A stretch of DNA of 64,000 bases from Aulostomus chinensis (Eukaryota; Chordata; Actinopteri; Syngnathiformes; Aulostomidae). The stretch covers positions 22,166,125 to 22,230,124 of the forward strand of contig JBBMOA010000021.1 of the NCBI GenBank assembly GCA_037954235.1. The letters run 5' to 3'. The first letter of the stretch is position 1. The number at the start of each line of letters is the position of its first letter. Position numbers and translations under genes: made by a program. Below are positions 1-12,570 of this stretch, piece after piece. The notes beneath the pieces were generated by a model. It saw only the letters and a program-made list of their open reading frames with translations, ran no database searches and was not told the DNA's origin.

Positions 1-477
1 ATTTAATTACAAATGAATGCAGGTGTAAGTGATTTGATCTGCATCCCACTATTAGCAGAGCGGTGTTATCTTGCTCATTTGTTGTTCACAGTGTCTGATG
101 GCAGACAGGAGGACAGGAGAGCTGACGCGTAACAGTGTAAATGTTCTGTTGCTCTCAGACGATCAGTCCAACCACGTCTGTCCTCTGACCTGGGCAGGTT
201 GCTGCGATCCGCGTAAATGCTGGACATCGACTCTTAGAGTATATGACAAATGTATATTTTCAGAAAGTGTTTGAATCATGAATGATAATAGTGACGTGAT
301 TGGACATGAGCTAAATCAGTCCAAAAAAATGATGCTGCCTTCTATTTTGTAAAAATTATTTTTATAGCTCATCACAATGAGTAACCCATGTTACCATTTT
401 TCACAAAAAAACAAAAAATAAAACAGTAATACAGGTTCCTCACATGTTCCAAAACAGTTCTACATTTAATGACCAGA
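1..477. other. Intergenic DNA, nothing recognised
   Basis: No exon, RNA gene or repeat family was recognised. A 67-codon open frame begins at 71 but has no splice signals or domain pattern and is of chance length. The end of the stretch is A/T-rich. Confidence 0.5.
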
Positions 478-877
478 TAGGCTCCATCCATCCATCCATC
501 CCTTAAGGGTCATGGGGGGTGGAGCCTAACCCAGCAGCCTTCCCCCTGGACAGGTCACCAGTCCAAGGCAGGGCCAACACATATAGACAGACAACCATTG
601 GCTCTCCCAGCCACGCCGACGGTCAATTTAGAGTCTGGATTAACCTCCTCCCCTCTTGATGTCTTTGGACTGTGGGAGGAAGCTGGAGTACCAGAGAGAA
701 CCCACGCTAATTTACACCTGGGGAGGGTGCCCAGGTGTGAAGATTTCTCTGTCTCCTAAACTGGTGACCTGTTTCCAGGGTGTACCTCGCATCTCGCCCA
801 GTGACAACTGGGATGGGCTCCAGCGCTGCCCCCCCCCCAACCCCTTAACAGGATAAGCAACATAGAAAGTGATGGAA
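478..877 (-). repeat. V-SINE remnant, inverted pair of 3' ends
   Basis: On the minus strand, 483-708 is the 3' half of a DANA/V-SINE-type element. It has a (CCAT)n tail at the left, then the blocks 'agggccaacacatatagaca', 'gtcaatttagagtctgga' and 'tgtctttggactgtgggagg'. It stops at about 708, before the tRNA-like head. From about 755 to 877 the 3' end of the same family appears in the opposite, plus orientation ('gggatgggctccagc', 'cccttaacaggataagca', then a degenerate gatgga tail). The two 3' ends therefore face outward around a diverged centre, and no tRNA-like head is left. Confidence 0.8.
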
Positions 878-997
878 AGAGTAAATGTTTCTATTTATGC
901 ACTTTTATGGAAAAAGGATGAGAAATGTAGTTCTATGTCCATGAGGTTCCACATGATGTTTATTGCTGTTTGAAGTGTCACAACCAAGAGCAAACAG

Positions 998-1008
998 ACA
1001 CCCACACA

Positions 1009-1081
<73 letters not shown>
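998..1081. repeat. (CA)n microsatellite
   Basis: About 40 CA units, slightly interrupted at the left by CCC. Minus-strand open frames across it read only as Cys-Val alternation and are not genes. Confidence 0.97.
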
Positions 1082-1084
<3 letters not shown>

Positions 1085-2680
1085 TGAAATCAACATGCAG
1101 AGTTAAAGAAATAAAAAAACAAAACAATGTAATTAAGGTTTGACACATGAGGAGAACAGTAGTGAGTTGGGCTCCCAGATGGTGAATTGATGCCTTCAGC
1201 TTGGGTTTGACGGTATCAACAGTGAGTGAGTAGGCTCCAGGCGCATGGTATAAGACAGCAGTGCAGAAAGATGGGAGGCTTGAATTATGAGAGGGCAGAG
1301 AGAGGGACATTAAGAGCACCTCAATGATGAGCAGTGGAAGTCATTTCTGGGGTGGAAAGAGTAAATTGAGCCATAGATTAAAGCAATACCACCAAGAAGA
1401 AGGGGACCAAAGAAAATTAGGTGGTGATGCTTCAACCAAAGGCAGTGCATTCTTGTGAGTTACCCTGGTTTTTCACAGTCCAACAATGCTCCAATCATGT
1501 TTGAGTATTCTGTCACAAATATTTCATTGATTTCATATTAATGAAACCAATTTTGAGACAAGAACTGCTGTCAAAGGCAGAAGTAATTTCCACAGTATGT
1601 GAGTTTTACATATCACAATGACTTCTGTTTATTATCCTTTGGTGTGGAATAATTCATTCTTTCTTCACCCCCTTGAAACCAATTGATGAGTACATTCCCA
1701 GACCCGCCGTGGTATGTTTTAGAGTCCTGAGAAGTTTCAAGGTCCAGATGCGTGGAGACCAACCGCGCAGGGTGATAAATTAAGATTGACTTCTGTGTCT
1801 ACGCTTGATTCATAGAAAACCAGGGTGATCAGTTACTGCGTGTGGAGAGGACTGAGCAAGGGGGGAGAGTTTGCAGGGGTTTCATGCCTCTATGGGGGGG
1901 CCTCTCAGGGAAAGCATCATCTATGTGGTGGGACAGAAGAAGAAGAGGACAGTGCTGACGATGGAGAGAAAACAGTCAAGTGGACAGGATTGGAAACATG
2001 CTGCTACCCAATCAGACCAAAAAAGGGAAGGTTCCTAAAAAATGGTAACACTGTCGATGAACCCCAAGCTGTAAGCCCTCGACTGAAATGTTCACATGCC
2101 GGCCAAGTGTTACACTTGGACCAGGATAAAAGCAGGCTTTGGCTCAAACAGGTTTAAGGGCTGTGTCATTTATTCCAAAATACAGTAACTATCATTCTCC
2201 CAATAGAGAACAGCAGAATGTGAAGAAGATACAGGAACCAGGAAACCAGGATGTTGGGGCCTGTGGCCCCAGGGCAACGATGTGTTACTCCACTTCAGAA
2301 ACAGGCGGTCCTGATCATGAAGTTCCTAATTATCAGTGTCGTTACCACTCTGGCCACTGGAACCCCAACTTGGAATCAGTGGGAAGCAGTGGTAATGGGT
2401 AGGAATGGACCGTGGAGCCAACATTTCTCATAGTGATGGTGATGGTACAGGAGATGGACAGGTATGGCTGATGCAGACTGGGGGCAGGAAGGCAAAGGAA
2501 GAGGATGCTAGGATACTGCATCCAGAGAACGAGTCTCACACACACTGAGGATGTTGAATTTGTTTTCCAGCCCGATTTTGTAATATGGAGGTGCAGGAAA
2601 TAAGCACCTCCTCCTTTGGCTCTGAGCAGGACTCCCAGGGTGGCGGTGGTGTGGAGCAGACCGAGGCCTTGCTCTTAGTC

Positions 2681-2857
2681 CCGGACCTCATCCAGGAGTA
2701 GTCTGAAGCAGTGACTTGAGCAGGAGCACTAGCAACAGGAAGGTGGGCAGAGCCACCATGGCACCAATGCACAGCTCAGCTTCCCTGCTCAGCTCAAAAT
2801 ATTCTTCCTCCAGATGTTCCGTCTTCAGCTGGATGGAGAGGTATTTTAAGCAAAACA
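2681..2857 (-). CDS. Candidate small membrane-protein exon, unrecognised
   Basis: A 58-codon open frame on the minus strand starts at an ATG (2855-2857) and ends at a TGA near 2681. Its N-terminal half is charged, with an EHLEEEYFELSRE segment. It is followed by a hydrophobic run, IGAMVALPTFLLLVLLL, long enough to be one membrane span, then Lys and a short tail. Beyond the TGA the same frame stays open to about 2514 and contains a PYYKIGLENKFNILS segment, so it may be a decayed exon. A CAG sits directly before the ATG and could be a splice acceptor, but its pyrimidine tract is poor. I recognise no family. Chance is a real possibility. Confidence 0.17.
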
Positions 2858-4380
2858 CAACCATCTGATGATCCAGATGTCAGAGGGTTTAAAACCCTAC
2901 TTGATTAGAGCAGGTGGGTAGAAACTATCCAACTGTTGAAGTAAAAAAAAAACTGCGGTTAAAAATCAGATTAAGGTGGATCCTCCAGTGGGCTGTCAGG
3001 GATTATATTAGAACTCTGGATCTCAGCATACAGTAGGGCTCGAGGTGGGGACCTGATGATATCTATATCTTGGCCCAAGGATCATGCACAATGGCCCCTG
3101 GTCACAAGCCTCTTTATTCTTCCCAAAGATGATGACGTAATGTCTGTTACTGGGGACTTTGCTCTCTACACTAAACCCTGATTCTGACCACAGGGGGTGG
3201 GGGTCAGGCACTCAGATTTTCATCAGTGTTAGATGTGTTTGGCTACCAGGAGGAGACGGTTAGTTAATGATGTTGTTTGTACAGACAGTGGAAATTATGT
3301 TTTGAGGTCAGATCTGATCTATTATTACTCATTTGATTGCTGTCAAATGACAAATCAATCCAAGAATGTTCACAAAATATCAAACCGAAGACTTGGGTCA
3401 ATTTAGAGTGGAAGAGCTTGAATCAGTTTGATTTTATGCAAAGCAGGGAATGTTGATATGCCGCGGCAAATGGAAAAGCAGCTTACATCAGGAACGCAGG
3501 CTGATTGCATCACAATACCAGTCGGCCTGGCGCCAAGTTGCTCCAAAACCTCTGAGTGCACGACACATCATCTTCCTCAAGCAACAAGGCTTTTTTTCTC
3601 AGCTTTTTTTTGGTCCAAAAATGCCAGTTTTTTAATTAAACCAACCCTCACACAAATGTTGATTTAAAAAAAAATTGGATAAACTTTAAAAAAAATGAAA
3701 TTAGAAGCTTGGCTATTTATATTAATAGGTACATTGTTTTCACCATCATAGCACAAATATTTCGGGGGTCCTGACAGATGAGTGAAAATATTCAAAACTA
3801 CTGAGAGTGACAGCTTTTTTTTAAAGCGCTTGCGGGGAAAGAGTTAAGTTACGTTTAATTTTGACTGCCTCTTATGTAATTAAAATATCAAAACTCGAAA
3901 GCACTTGGATTGCACATGCCCACAGCAATATGACATCCTCAGATTCAGATCTGGATTAGTTCCAAAAATGTAATGGATTGTTCTGCCACCTAAGTTTTAT
4001 CATAATGAATTTCATGAAAATGCTTCCACAATTTTTGGAAGACAGACAAAGCAACACCAGGATCACGTCACTTTCTCATTGGTTGCAGTATACGTATATA
4101 CTGTAAGTACATGGGATTTCAGGGGGATCATTCTGCTGAACCAAGGGTTGTGTTTGAAATGTGTCTCCAGCAGTAACTTACTTGTATGAGTAATGTGAAT
4201 AGACACAAGTAATCCTGCGAGGGTACTGGCTTCACGTTTGTCTGAACACATCATAAAACTAATAAAACTTTGTTGTTCAAACTCACCTCCCTCACTCCCG
4301 TAACATGATCATCTGTCTGCTGAAGTCTTCCTGCTCTCTCCTTTTTTATTGCTCCTTATTATTTCATTTACCACACACAG

Positions 4381-4750
4381 AGCTGACGCCTTGGGATTAC
4401 AGCAGCAAAATGACAAAAATATAGTGGGCTTGCTGCAATCCACCACAGTGAGGCAGGTAATTAGCATTAACTAACTGTGTCATGATTTTAATGCTGCTAT
4501 TAAATCTCTCATCATATTCCTTAGTTGGGAGAAACACAATGCTATAATGCTCCCCTCTAACTTTGCTGAAGAGGCTGTTTATCATCTCAGGGTGTAATTA
4601 TAGCTGGCGCTCGACACATTCAAATGGATTTGTCGTGGCGCTAATAGCATACATGTTTGATGAGATGTTTTCATTGATGTGTGACTGGCTTTGTATTACA
4701 GCCATGGAGAAGCTTACAGGTTCCTCTCATCAATGACTGTTTGCTTCAAT
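4381..4750. promoter_or_regulatory. Candidate conserved non-coding element / enhancer
   Basis: A non-repetitive block of balanced composition. It is rich in homeodomain-type cores ('ggtaattagcattaacta', 'gtgtaattatagc', 'ggcgctaatagcat') and stands between more degenerate A/T-rich flanks. It is not coding: every frame has stops. The call rests on texture and motifs only; no alignment could be made. Confidence 0.3.
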
Positions 4751-5428
4751 CACCGTTGATAAGATCAAGGACTGGCGGAGAGCACATTTCACATTAGACT
4801 GAGACACACATACATCTCATTTATCAAAGGTCAGCAGTGGTAGATGAATTCACAGTTCACAGCCTCACTTGTCATTAATGTTGGGATAAAAATACAAATA
4901 CAGATTATAGAAAATCATATGAGAGTGAGGAGTGAACACTTCGTAAATATATGTAAATGAAATGCATAAACAGAATGCATGAAATGAATAAATACATACA
5001 TTGAAAGCATGCTAAGAATACAGATCAGCATTAAAAAGTGTAACAAGGATGAAGTGTACAACCGACAAGAGTGAAACATTACAGCCAGTTCAGATCCAAT
5101 TATGATGAAAAAAAATGCATCAACAGGGATGAAGAAATTCTTCCTGAGATTTGCAAAACTGCGTCACACTTGATTTTGATTTATTCCAATTTGATTCGGC
5201 ATGTTTCAGTTTACCCAGACAGCACTGACAGCAGTGACATCAGATCTCCTGAGGAATAGCCTAAACCTCCTGTTTTATCTCTGTACATGTGCATGTGTAA
5301 TTCATTAGGAGGTCAATTTCTGCAACGTTGGTGATGTGTTGCTGTTACATTGCAGATAAGGAAAGTGACTGGAGTCACAGGTGAGGGTGCATTGAGAGCC
5401 TCTGTCAATAGTTTTAGGCAAGTTCAAG

Positions 5429-5828
5429 TAATTAGTTAGTCCAGACATCCATCCATTTTCTTCCGCTTATCCTGTTAAGGGTCACGGTGGGGTGGAGCCT
5501 ATCCCAGCAGCTTTCGGGCGAGAGGTGGGGTTCACCCTGGATGGGTCACCAGTCCATCACAGGGCCAACACATATAGACAGACAACCATTGGCTCTCCCA
5601 GCCACACCTACGGTCAATTTAGAGTCTGGATTAACCTCCTCCCCTCTTGATGTCTTTGGACTGTGGGAGGAAGCTGGAGTACCGGAGAGAACCCACGCAG
5701 GAACAGGGAGAACATGGAGACTCCACACAGAAAGACCCCATGCTCCAGCCGGGGCTCCACCCACAACCTTCTTGTTGTGAGGCGACAATGCTGACCACTG
5801 CACCACCGTGCCGCCCTAATTACTTAGT
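5429..5828 (-). repeat. Full-length V-SINE with target-site duplication
   Basis: An almost complete DANA/V-SINE-type element (5441-5816) on the minus strand. At the right is the tRNA-like head, whose reverse complement reads 'gtggtgcagtggtcagca', the A-box region. Then comes the conserved body with 'tgtctttggactgtgggagg', and at the left a tail reading catccatccattttc. It is flanked by TAATTAGTTAGT (5429-5440) and TAATTACTTAGT (5817-5828), a 12-bp target-site duplication with one mismatch. Open frames here on both strands are SINE translations. Confidence 0.9.
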
Positions 5829-7039
5829 AGTTTTGTTAATTCTTTGACATATAATAAAGTTAATCATTCAGTCGGGGGGGGTGGTTGCACAGGCAACTGG
5901 CTCAGCGCGTTGGGTCGTTTAGCAATCACGCAGAATCAGAAGTGCTTAGCGTATTTTTAGATCAATGATCATTTAGTGTTTTGGGGACTGAATTATTCAC
6001 AGAAGTCTCAACAACAAACAAACTGTAATTATAAACCAGGAAAACACTAAATGAAGTGGTTTCAGGCTTGTGTGTGCTATTCGGCTCACACAGGACACCC
6101 GGGACCGGAGTGAGCTGTTTGCTCTCCTATTGGCCAAGTTTTCAAAGGTGGTGGTTACGTGACTATAAGTAGTCAGCTGGAAATGTTCACCTGTCAACCT
6201 GCACTTATACTGGTCGGTGTAAAGGTGTCAGGCTTTGACAAGATGGAACGCATATAATAAAATAAAGGTTCAGTTCTGCTACATTGATTCTGAAACTTTC
6301 TTTAAAAACTCTCTATTGTGAGTCAAACAGACATAGGAGTGCAGTGCTAAATCATTGGGGTTCTGCTTTAAATGACATTTTCTATAATGTATCTGCCCTG
6401 CTTGACAGACAGGTGTGAGCAAGGTACTCTCCCTTTGCAAATTTGGATTTTCCTCCTCCTAGAAACTTGTACTGTATGTATGCTTCAAAAAGTGATGTGC
6501 TGTAAAAAACTATGGACGATTGTGTTGACATGTGGCCTCAAGTGCATGACACAGCTGCAGTCAGCCAGAATCCTGAGGGATCATTCCTAATTAAACTACA
6601 GTAATGGCAAGGTGTCAAACGGGATGTGAGGGAGGGGTGGAACTCACCTCAGCAAACCCAGCTGACTGCTCAACATGCACATGTGAACAGAGGATCTGAT
6701 CATGGCATTAAAATGCAACTTTACTAACGACACACAAGAAAGGAAATGGAAACAGTTGCTGATTGGTTGCAGTAAAAGCAGTGCTGATGGAGGCTGGTGC
6801 TGAACGTCTGGAGGAAAAGGAGGCCTGCTGGGAAGTCGTAGTAATATCAGCGGTTTAGTGACCCCTACACACAAAGTCCTGTTTACTGGAAACATAATCC
6901 AGAAATGGTTCTACTGGGTTCCTTTAGTTCTGTGTCTTGGTTTTGAGCTAGCAGGGGGCATGGCTAAAGAATAAGACACATTTACTGTATGATGTTAAAG
7001 AGAGAAAAGTCATCCATCACTTCTTTCATTTGCTCTGTT

Positions 7040-7040
<1 letters not shown>
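5829..7040. other. Intergenic DNA, nothing recognised
   Basis: There is a G-run at 5873-5880. No splice-bounded open frame, RNA gene or known repeat was seen. The open frames at 6372-6590 (+) and 6644-6895 (-) are of chance length. Confidence 0.45.
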
Positions 7041-7111
<71 letters not shown>

Positions 7112-7119
7112 ACACACAC
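7041..7119. repeat. Compound (CT)n(CA)n microsatellite
   Basis: About 19 CT units with one TTT interruption (7041-7079) run directly into about 14 CA units, then a short CGTG break and four more CA. On the minus strand this reads (GT)n then (GA)n, the same order as at 19.7 and 50.0 kb. Confidence 0.97.
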
Positions 7120-10100
7120 TAGACAACATTCAAAAAGAATACATCTCAGGTTGTGGGAGTACTCAAATTTGAGATTACAGTAATTATTTATTTCATTAGT
7201 ATTCTGAATAAGGAATCTGTGATTGTGTTGGAAGACTTTGGGGGGTTTGCTCTGCTTCTGTTCTCCAGCACCGAAGTCAGGAGCAAGTCGTGGTAGCTCT
7301 GCTGATAGCGAGATGGCAGTCTGAGGACTGAGTTTATGTGGCGGTACTCACATTATTTTGAACTTGTGGGGGAGAGGGACAAGAACACAGGGAAATACAA
7401 ATGTGAGAATGAAGCCATAACCTGCTTTGTTTCTATGGGTCAGAAATAATGACGTTATCTCTTAATTTGGCCAAAGTTGTCACTCAAGACTGAAACACAC
7501 CAGGTCTGTCTGTGCAGTGTGATTCCAGCTCAGCGCCTATCGCTGCAGGCTACAGTCACTGTTATCACCTGGAGCAGCTACGTCCACCGTGCCAGACATG
7601 AATGTCACTCTGCCAATGCATCTTATTTTCGACACAGGTCCATTTTCTCTCCCTGATGCCTCCAGTTACTTAAAATGACAAAAACTCCACAGAAATAGCT
7701 GTGTTTGTGCTGTGAGGCAACCAGAACCATAGACACATATATTTGTCTACGGCCGGAACAAATGGTGCCAGTGTAGCTGATTAAACTCTCAGACTGCTGA
7801 CGGAACTCATCACGCACGTCTCCTCAAGGAGAAGTGAAGAAGCTTGAGGCTGCTCAGGCGGTGGAGGAGCTGCTCGCTCCGTCACCTGAGGTAGTGCTGC
7901 TCTGAGAGATGAGGTGCCTGCTGCCCTCTTGATTTCATGTTAATATTTATCCTATGTTTTCAAACTATCATTCGTCTCGAGCTGTAAAGGTGATATTGCA
8001 TCTGCTTTTAGCTACGGGTCCTCAGAACTGTAACACAAATAACACCTTTAACACAAATCTCCTCTATTTCTTTTTCAGCAGGTGATGTAACAAGTGATTT
8101 TTAATGGCAGAAGTTGCTTTTAAAAGTATCGTCATACAACGGTGAAGAGTGTAACATCAGAACCTGCGTCCAGACGGGACGAAGACTGCTGGACTAAATA
8201 AAACCAACCCCAGTTTTACTTGTTCACCACAGCCTCCGACCCAGAACAAGGCAAGACAACAAACAATATTTCCCCACAGGGACCAATAAATTACAACAGT
8301 GCTTTCAAAGTTAATTTCCTTTTATCTCTGCTCTCCCTGTTTTTCCTAAATAACACTCTTCACATCAAAGGTAAGAAGACATCGACTCATCGAACTCACC
8401 CCGCAAAACTGCACACAGCTGCATCTTTCTAGCATCAGGCTGCTTCAGGAAGAATGACTCAGATCGCTGGCAATTTGAAGATAAGAATAACAGAGACGTG
8501 TCAAACTTGAAACAGTTTAGCAGCTGAGGTACATTTTCAAGAGACACTTTTAATTTCTCGTATGTCCGCAACAGACCTGTCAACCTTTATGTGGTCCATA
8601 GGTGGTTTTTTTATCATAATAATTTACTCTCTAAATGAAAATTGCATTGACTCTCACTCCTCACCTCAAGTGTTGCAGTGACCTGCTGGCTGTTGTTGGA
8701 CCATTGTTGTCTACATTGATTGAAAAGGGAAAAAAAACACAATAATAAGAGCGCAAATTATCTTTGCTGCTGAAAACAAATGCTTGAGTCATTCGTTTTA
8801 TCCGTTTGTTGTTAGGTGATGATGTCAGCGTGCTGTGCCTTCAGGATGTCAGCCTGACGTCCTCCTGAATCACAGCCAGTGTGCAGACAGTCAGCGCACT
8901 GTCACCGATGACCACATCTGCAACGAAGTAGGAACGCTACAAAATTCTTCTGTTTTGTTCATGTTTCTACATTCAGGATTGTTTTGGATCAATACACTTC
9001 GTGTTTGTTTCATGAAATTGGATCAAATAACTTTCTGTGGTACAAATATCTACTCACACTTGAAGGCGGGAGACTTTTATTATTATCGATATCCTGGAGT
9101 TTGTCCTTTCTTTAACACACGGTGAAGATACATTTCCATTTTACATCGTCTCTGGCAATGGCGCAGGATTGGGTGTGGATGGCAGGGACATGGCCCTGCC
9201 ATTATCACTGCCGTCCTCTGTGTCTGGTCCATTAATTTTACATTTGGTAGTACTGAAAGTAGCAAAAACTGACCTCCAGTCAGATTTTGAATCCAAGGAT
9301 GAAGTGTTGTGACCATACAGAAGAGAATTAGCTGGTCAAGACCAGTGGTCCAACACACCAATCACATGGAGGGAGGTGGAGCCAGACCAACACTAAAGGG
9401 GAAGGCGGCAGGATTGAGTGGATGTGGAGCAGCAACCTCCTGTGGGATCTCCTCAACAGGTTAGAGAGGTCCAGTGTGCTGTAACTGTCATGAGCAGAGT
9501 ACGCATAAACTCCCATGTTCCCGCGCCTTTTAGGCTCACATCAAATGGCGTTCCACGAGTCCTCTCCTTCCTCTCTTGCATACAGAATTTCAGCCCTTGT
9601 TGTGCTCAATTGTCCTGCTTAAAAGATCATTTCAAAACACCTATAAACTATTACATTTTAGCCATAAACAGTGACAGTATTCTTTTATTATTTGATAGAG
9701 CGCATCAAGATTAACAGATTAAAAACCGGAGCTCCATGCCAGTCTCTGAATTGTATTTCTCCCAATCATTTGTTTGTTTAGTCTGCTCTAGATGAGGAGG
9801 AATTTTGGTCAACATAAATGCAAAATACCCCCCCGCATAGGTTTAAGTTGCCACAAGTGTCAGAATCAATCCCAAGCCCTTGATCTCTGATGGTGATAGA
9901 GACATATTTAAATCCCCTGTGTAAGACATATGCACTAGAAGGTCACAGTCGGAGGCGAGTGTTTGCTCAGGGATGTTCTCCTTTCTATTTCATGTTCATG
10001 AGTTTCACAGCAGCTGTTTTCCTGATCATTTGTCCTAAATTGCTCATCACCACCACTGACCTTGTCAGCCTCGCTATCTGCTGGCTTGCTGAAGTTAATT

Positions 10101-11546
10101 TGATGGCATCTGATTGAACTAGGTCAATTGCCCGATGTAAGAATCTTCTCTCATGAGACATTCTCTTTCCATTTGTGCTCAGACCTGACTCGTTGAGAAC
10201 CCCGATGATCAGTGGGGTGAATTGTTAGGCTCAGTTAATAAAACAGACGAGTCAGACTGGGCAAGAGCTACTTGAAAGACCCCTGCATGTATTTGAAAGC
10301 CAGATGCTACCTGAAATGTTGTGGGACTAACAACAGGTCTGTCCAACATTCGGTTTATGGAACATACAGAAAAGGGCCTGAACACCGGCTTTTGTCATTC
10401 TTAAGCATTTAGGAATTCGGCTCAAAGAAGTAGGTTGTATCTCATAAACAGAAGAACAATCAAGTGATAGGTTATTGTGGACTCTTTAATATCCAAGTTA
10501 TGAATATAGATGCAAATATTTCATATGGAGGAAATCAAATAAACACAATGTAACATTATTTTCATTCCTACCTTTGACAATTGACAACAGATTGTCTGAT
10601 GAGGAAAACAATAAATGTTAGCGTAAGGTGCTTGTCTCAAGTAGGTCCATTCAAAGCTTCAAGACTTCAAACCAAACAGAACATTTTTCTGTAACACTGT
10701 AAAAACTGTAAAATAGCCATCGGTTCCTTGAGTTGCCTGGATCCAGAGAGAGACATTTCCCTCTGTGCTGCTACACTTGATATCTTATTGACATGGGAAT
10801 TGTTTTTCTGCAACGTAACATTATAAGCATGAAACCTTGGGAGGCAAGATAAGGAAAGATGAGACAGTTGGCAGAAAGCATTATTATTGTGGCAGTCACA
10901 TTAATGAACATTGCTGAATGCAAAGGCAATTAATTACTGCTTGCATCATCATCCTGGAAAAAAAATGTTTAATTATTTTTTGATGCACTCTGTTGCACTC
11001 AGCGAGTCTCGTGGAGTGTGCTCAGGCTGACAAAATGGATGCTGGCAGGGAACCAGCTGAACAGTGGTTTCACTGTCTAATGGCTATTGTACTGGCAGGC
11101 CAGATGGTGTGTCTTCACACGAGAGATGCAGCAGCAGAGGTGACACAGCTTCATTCCCCCAAATCTTTTATTTTCTGGGTGGAGTTGATTTACTTGCTGT
11201 GTATTGCTTCAAGAAAATCCATGGATCTGTGTTTTTTTCCTTTGTTTTCCTTGTTAACTGTGACATATTCTCAATTTTGTATGGGTTACCATGTAATGGA
11301 GAATATTCCCATTGTCTCTGAGTCACTCTCAGCGAATGGTCTGTTTTTTTTAAGCATTTCAACTGGCACCAGATACGTAATTTATTGTCAGAAAACATTG
11401 GATTGTAACACAGGATAGATGTTAAATTTCGGACACAAATGAAAATCAACCAAACTCCAATATTGGACTGAAAGTCAGGGTTAGATGTTAGAATTTCAGG
11501 AGGAGACAGCTAGAACACAGCAAAGTTCCTCCCTTAAAACCAGAAG
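7120..11546. other. Intergenic DNA, nothing recognised
   Basis: No gene or identified repeat. The open frame at 10993-11418 (+, 141 codons) has a hydrophobic middle section but no splice sites, no homologue known to me and a length expected by chance. It is left unannotated. Confidence 0.4.
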
Positions 11547-12110
11547 ATGTGCACGACTTTGAAGACTTGGCTGCTGCTGGTCTGCTGCTGGTCTGGTGGG
11601 GAAACCACCGTGGAGGGAGATGCAGGGACAGACGGCACTCTTTGCCGCGTTCTGGGATCACACGGACTGGAATTGAAGCCACACATTTGATCAAGTGTGG
11701 TGCACAGACATGGACAAGCTCTGATCAAAATGACCCAAGACCACCAGAAACCTGCAATCTATTATGAGCTAAATAAAACTATAGGACAACAACGTGCTCA
11801 GGGTACAGCTCCCAAATACGTCACCACAACTACAGGTTACAGCAGCTCAGGCCATACTGTCAGTTCTGTGAGGGGAGAGGATCCACCATCTCAGTGGGTA
11901 AATGGAATTTGCCAAACTAGTGGTGTTGCTATGTGGATGAGAGCGAATAACAAGTGCTGGAGATTTGGACGGAAACACTCAGCTGACAACTGGACCTTGA
12001 AGAAAGCCTGTAGTACAAATCATGCTGCCAGCAGCCCCCTCCTGGAAAAGTCTGGGACAGACCCGGACAATGACAAGACCTCCAGACCTATCTCCAGTCT
12101 GGTACATTAG
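11547..12110 (+). pseudogene. Possible broken secreted-protein ORF, unrecognised
   Basis: From ATG 11547 the frame reads MCTTLKTWLLLVCCWSGGE, which has the shape of a signal peptide (Lys, then Leu/Val/Cys core, then small residues). It stays open to a TGA at 11688-11690. The same frame is open again to a TAG at 12108-12110, so 188 codons are broken by one stop. The second part has scattered Trp and Cys and an NWT glycosylation sequon. No conserved domain is evident. It could be a single-exon pseudogene, a decayed retrocopy or chance. Confidence 0.2.
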
Positions 12111-12570
12111 TGCTGTGGTGCATCAGGCAGCTGCAACTGGAAGACTGTACCTGCAGCCCAGCAGTGGCCAAGCTGGTGGTGTTGCCTTTTGTATTAGATG
12201 ATAATATCATCTCCCCTTAAATTCTCTACAAACTGTGACACTTCTGCATTCATATAAATCTTTTCGAAGCCAAATGTGTAGCACTGATCATATAATTTTG
12301 GGTGTGACTATCAGTCTGACGCATGCACACTTCAGGATGAGACACGTGCGGAATCAAAGGCCAAGGCGCAGGTCAGTAATGACTTCAACTTTGCCCTCTG
12401 GGGGAAATGTCATGTTTCCCAAGCCAGCATTTGCTGCAGCACTCAGCTGCGAGGGTTATCACTAGGAACTGGAGGAGCCACGTTAGACCTGAATGCAGAG
12501 ACAGGGTTACCTTAATGGTTGAGGATGCGTCACACAAGCTATTGATACAAAGAGATGAACATATCATCCT
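12111..12570. other. Intergenic DNA, nothing recognised
   Basis: No gene-like structure. It ends where the probable LTR begins. The frame from the preceding candidate continues after its TAG as a short Cys/Trp-rich tail without meaning to me. Confidence 0.4.

Larger units (their letters stand above)
1082..5428. other. Intergenic stretch with gene-like and enhancer-like parts
   Basis: No identified gene. The parts worth separate entries are 1825-3211, which holds several coherent but unrecognised open frames on both strands, and 4381-4750, which looks like a conserved non-coding element. The remainder, including A/T-rich sequence at 3600-4060 and 4860-5080, shows nothing recognisable. Confidence 0.5.

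Noticed and set aside
895..1319. Cys-Val-rich open frames on the minus strand
   Set aside because: Translations of the (CA)n microsatellite; the same holds near 19.7, 21.3, 35.3, 50.0 and 54.1 kb.
5487..5847. Open frames on both strands around V-SINE copies (also near 15.8, 32.0, 50.5 and 53.2 kb)
   Set aside because: The same peptide recurs at each SINE copy, so they are SINE translations, not genes.
10993..11418. 141-codon plus-strand frame with a hydrophobic section
   Set aside because: T-rich DNA gives hydrophobic codons by composition; no splice sites or recognisable family.
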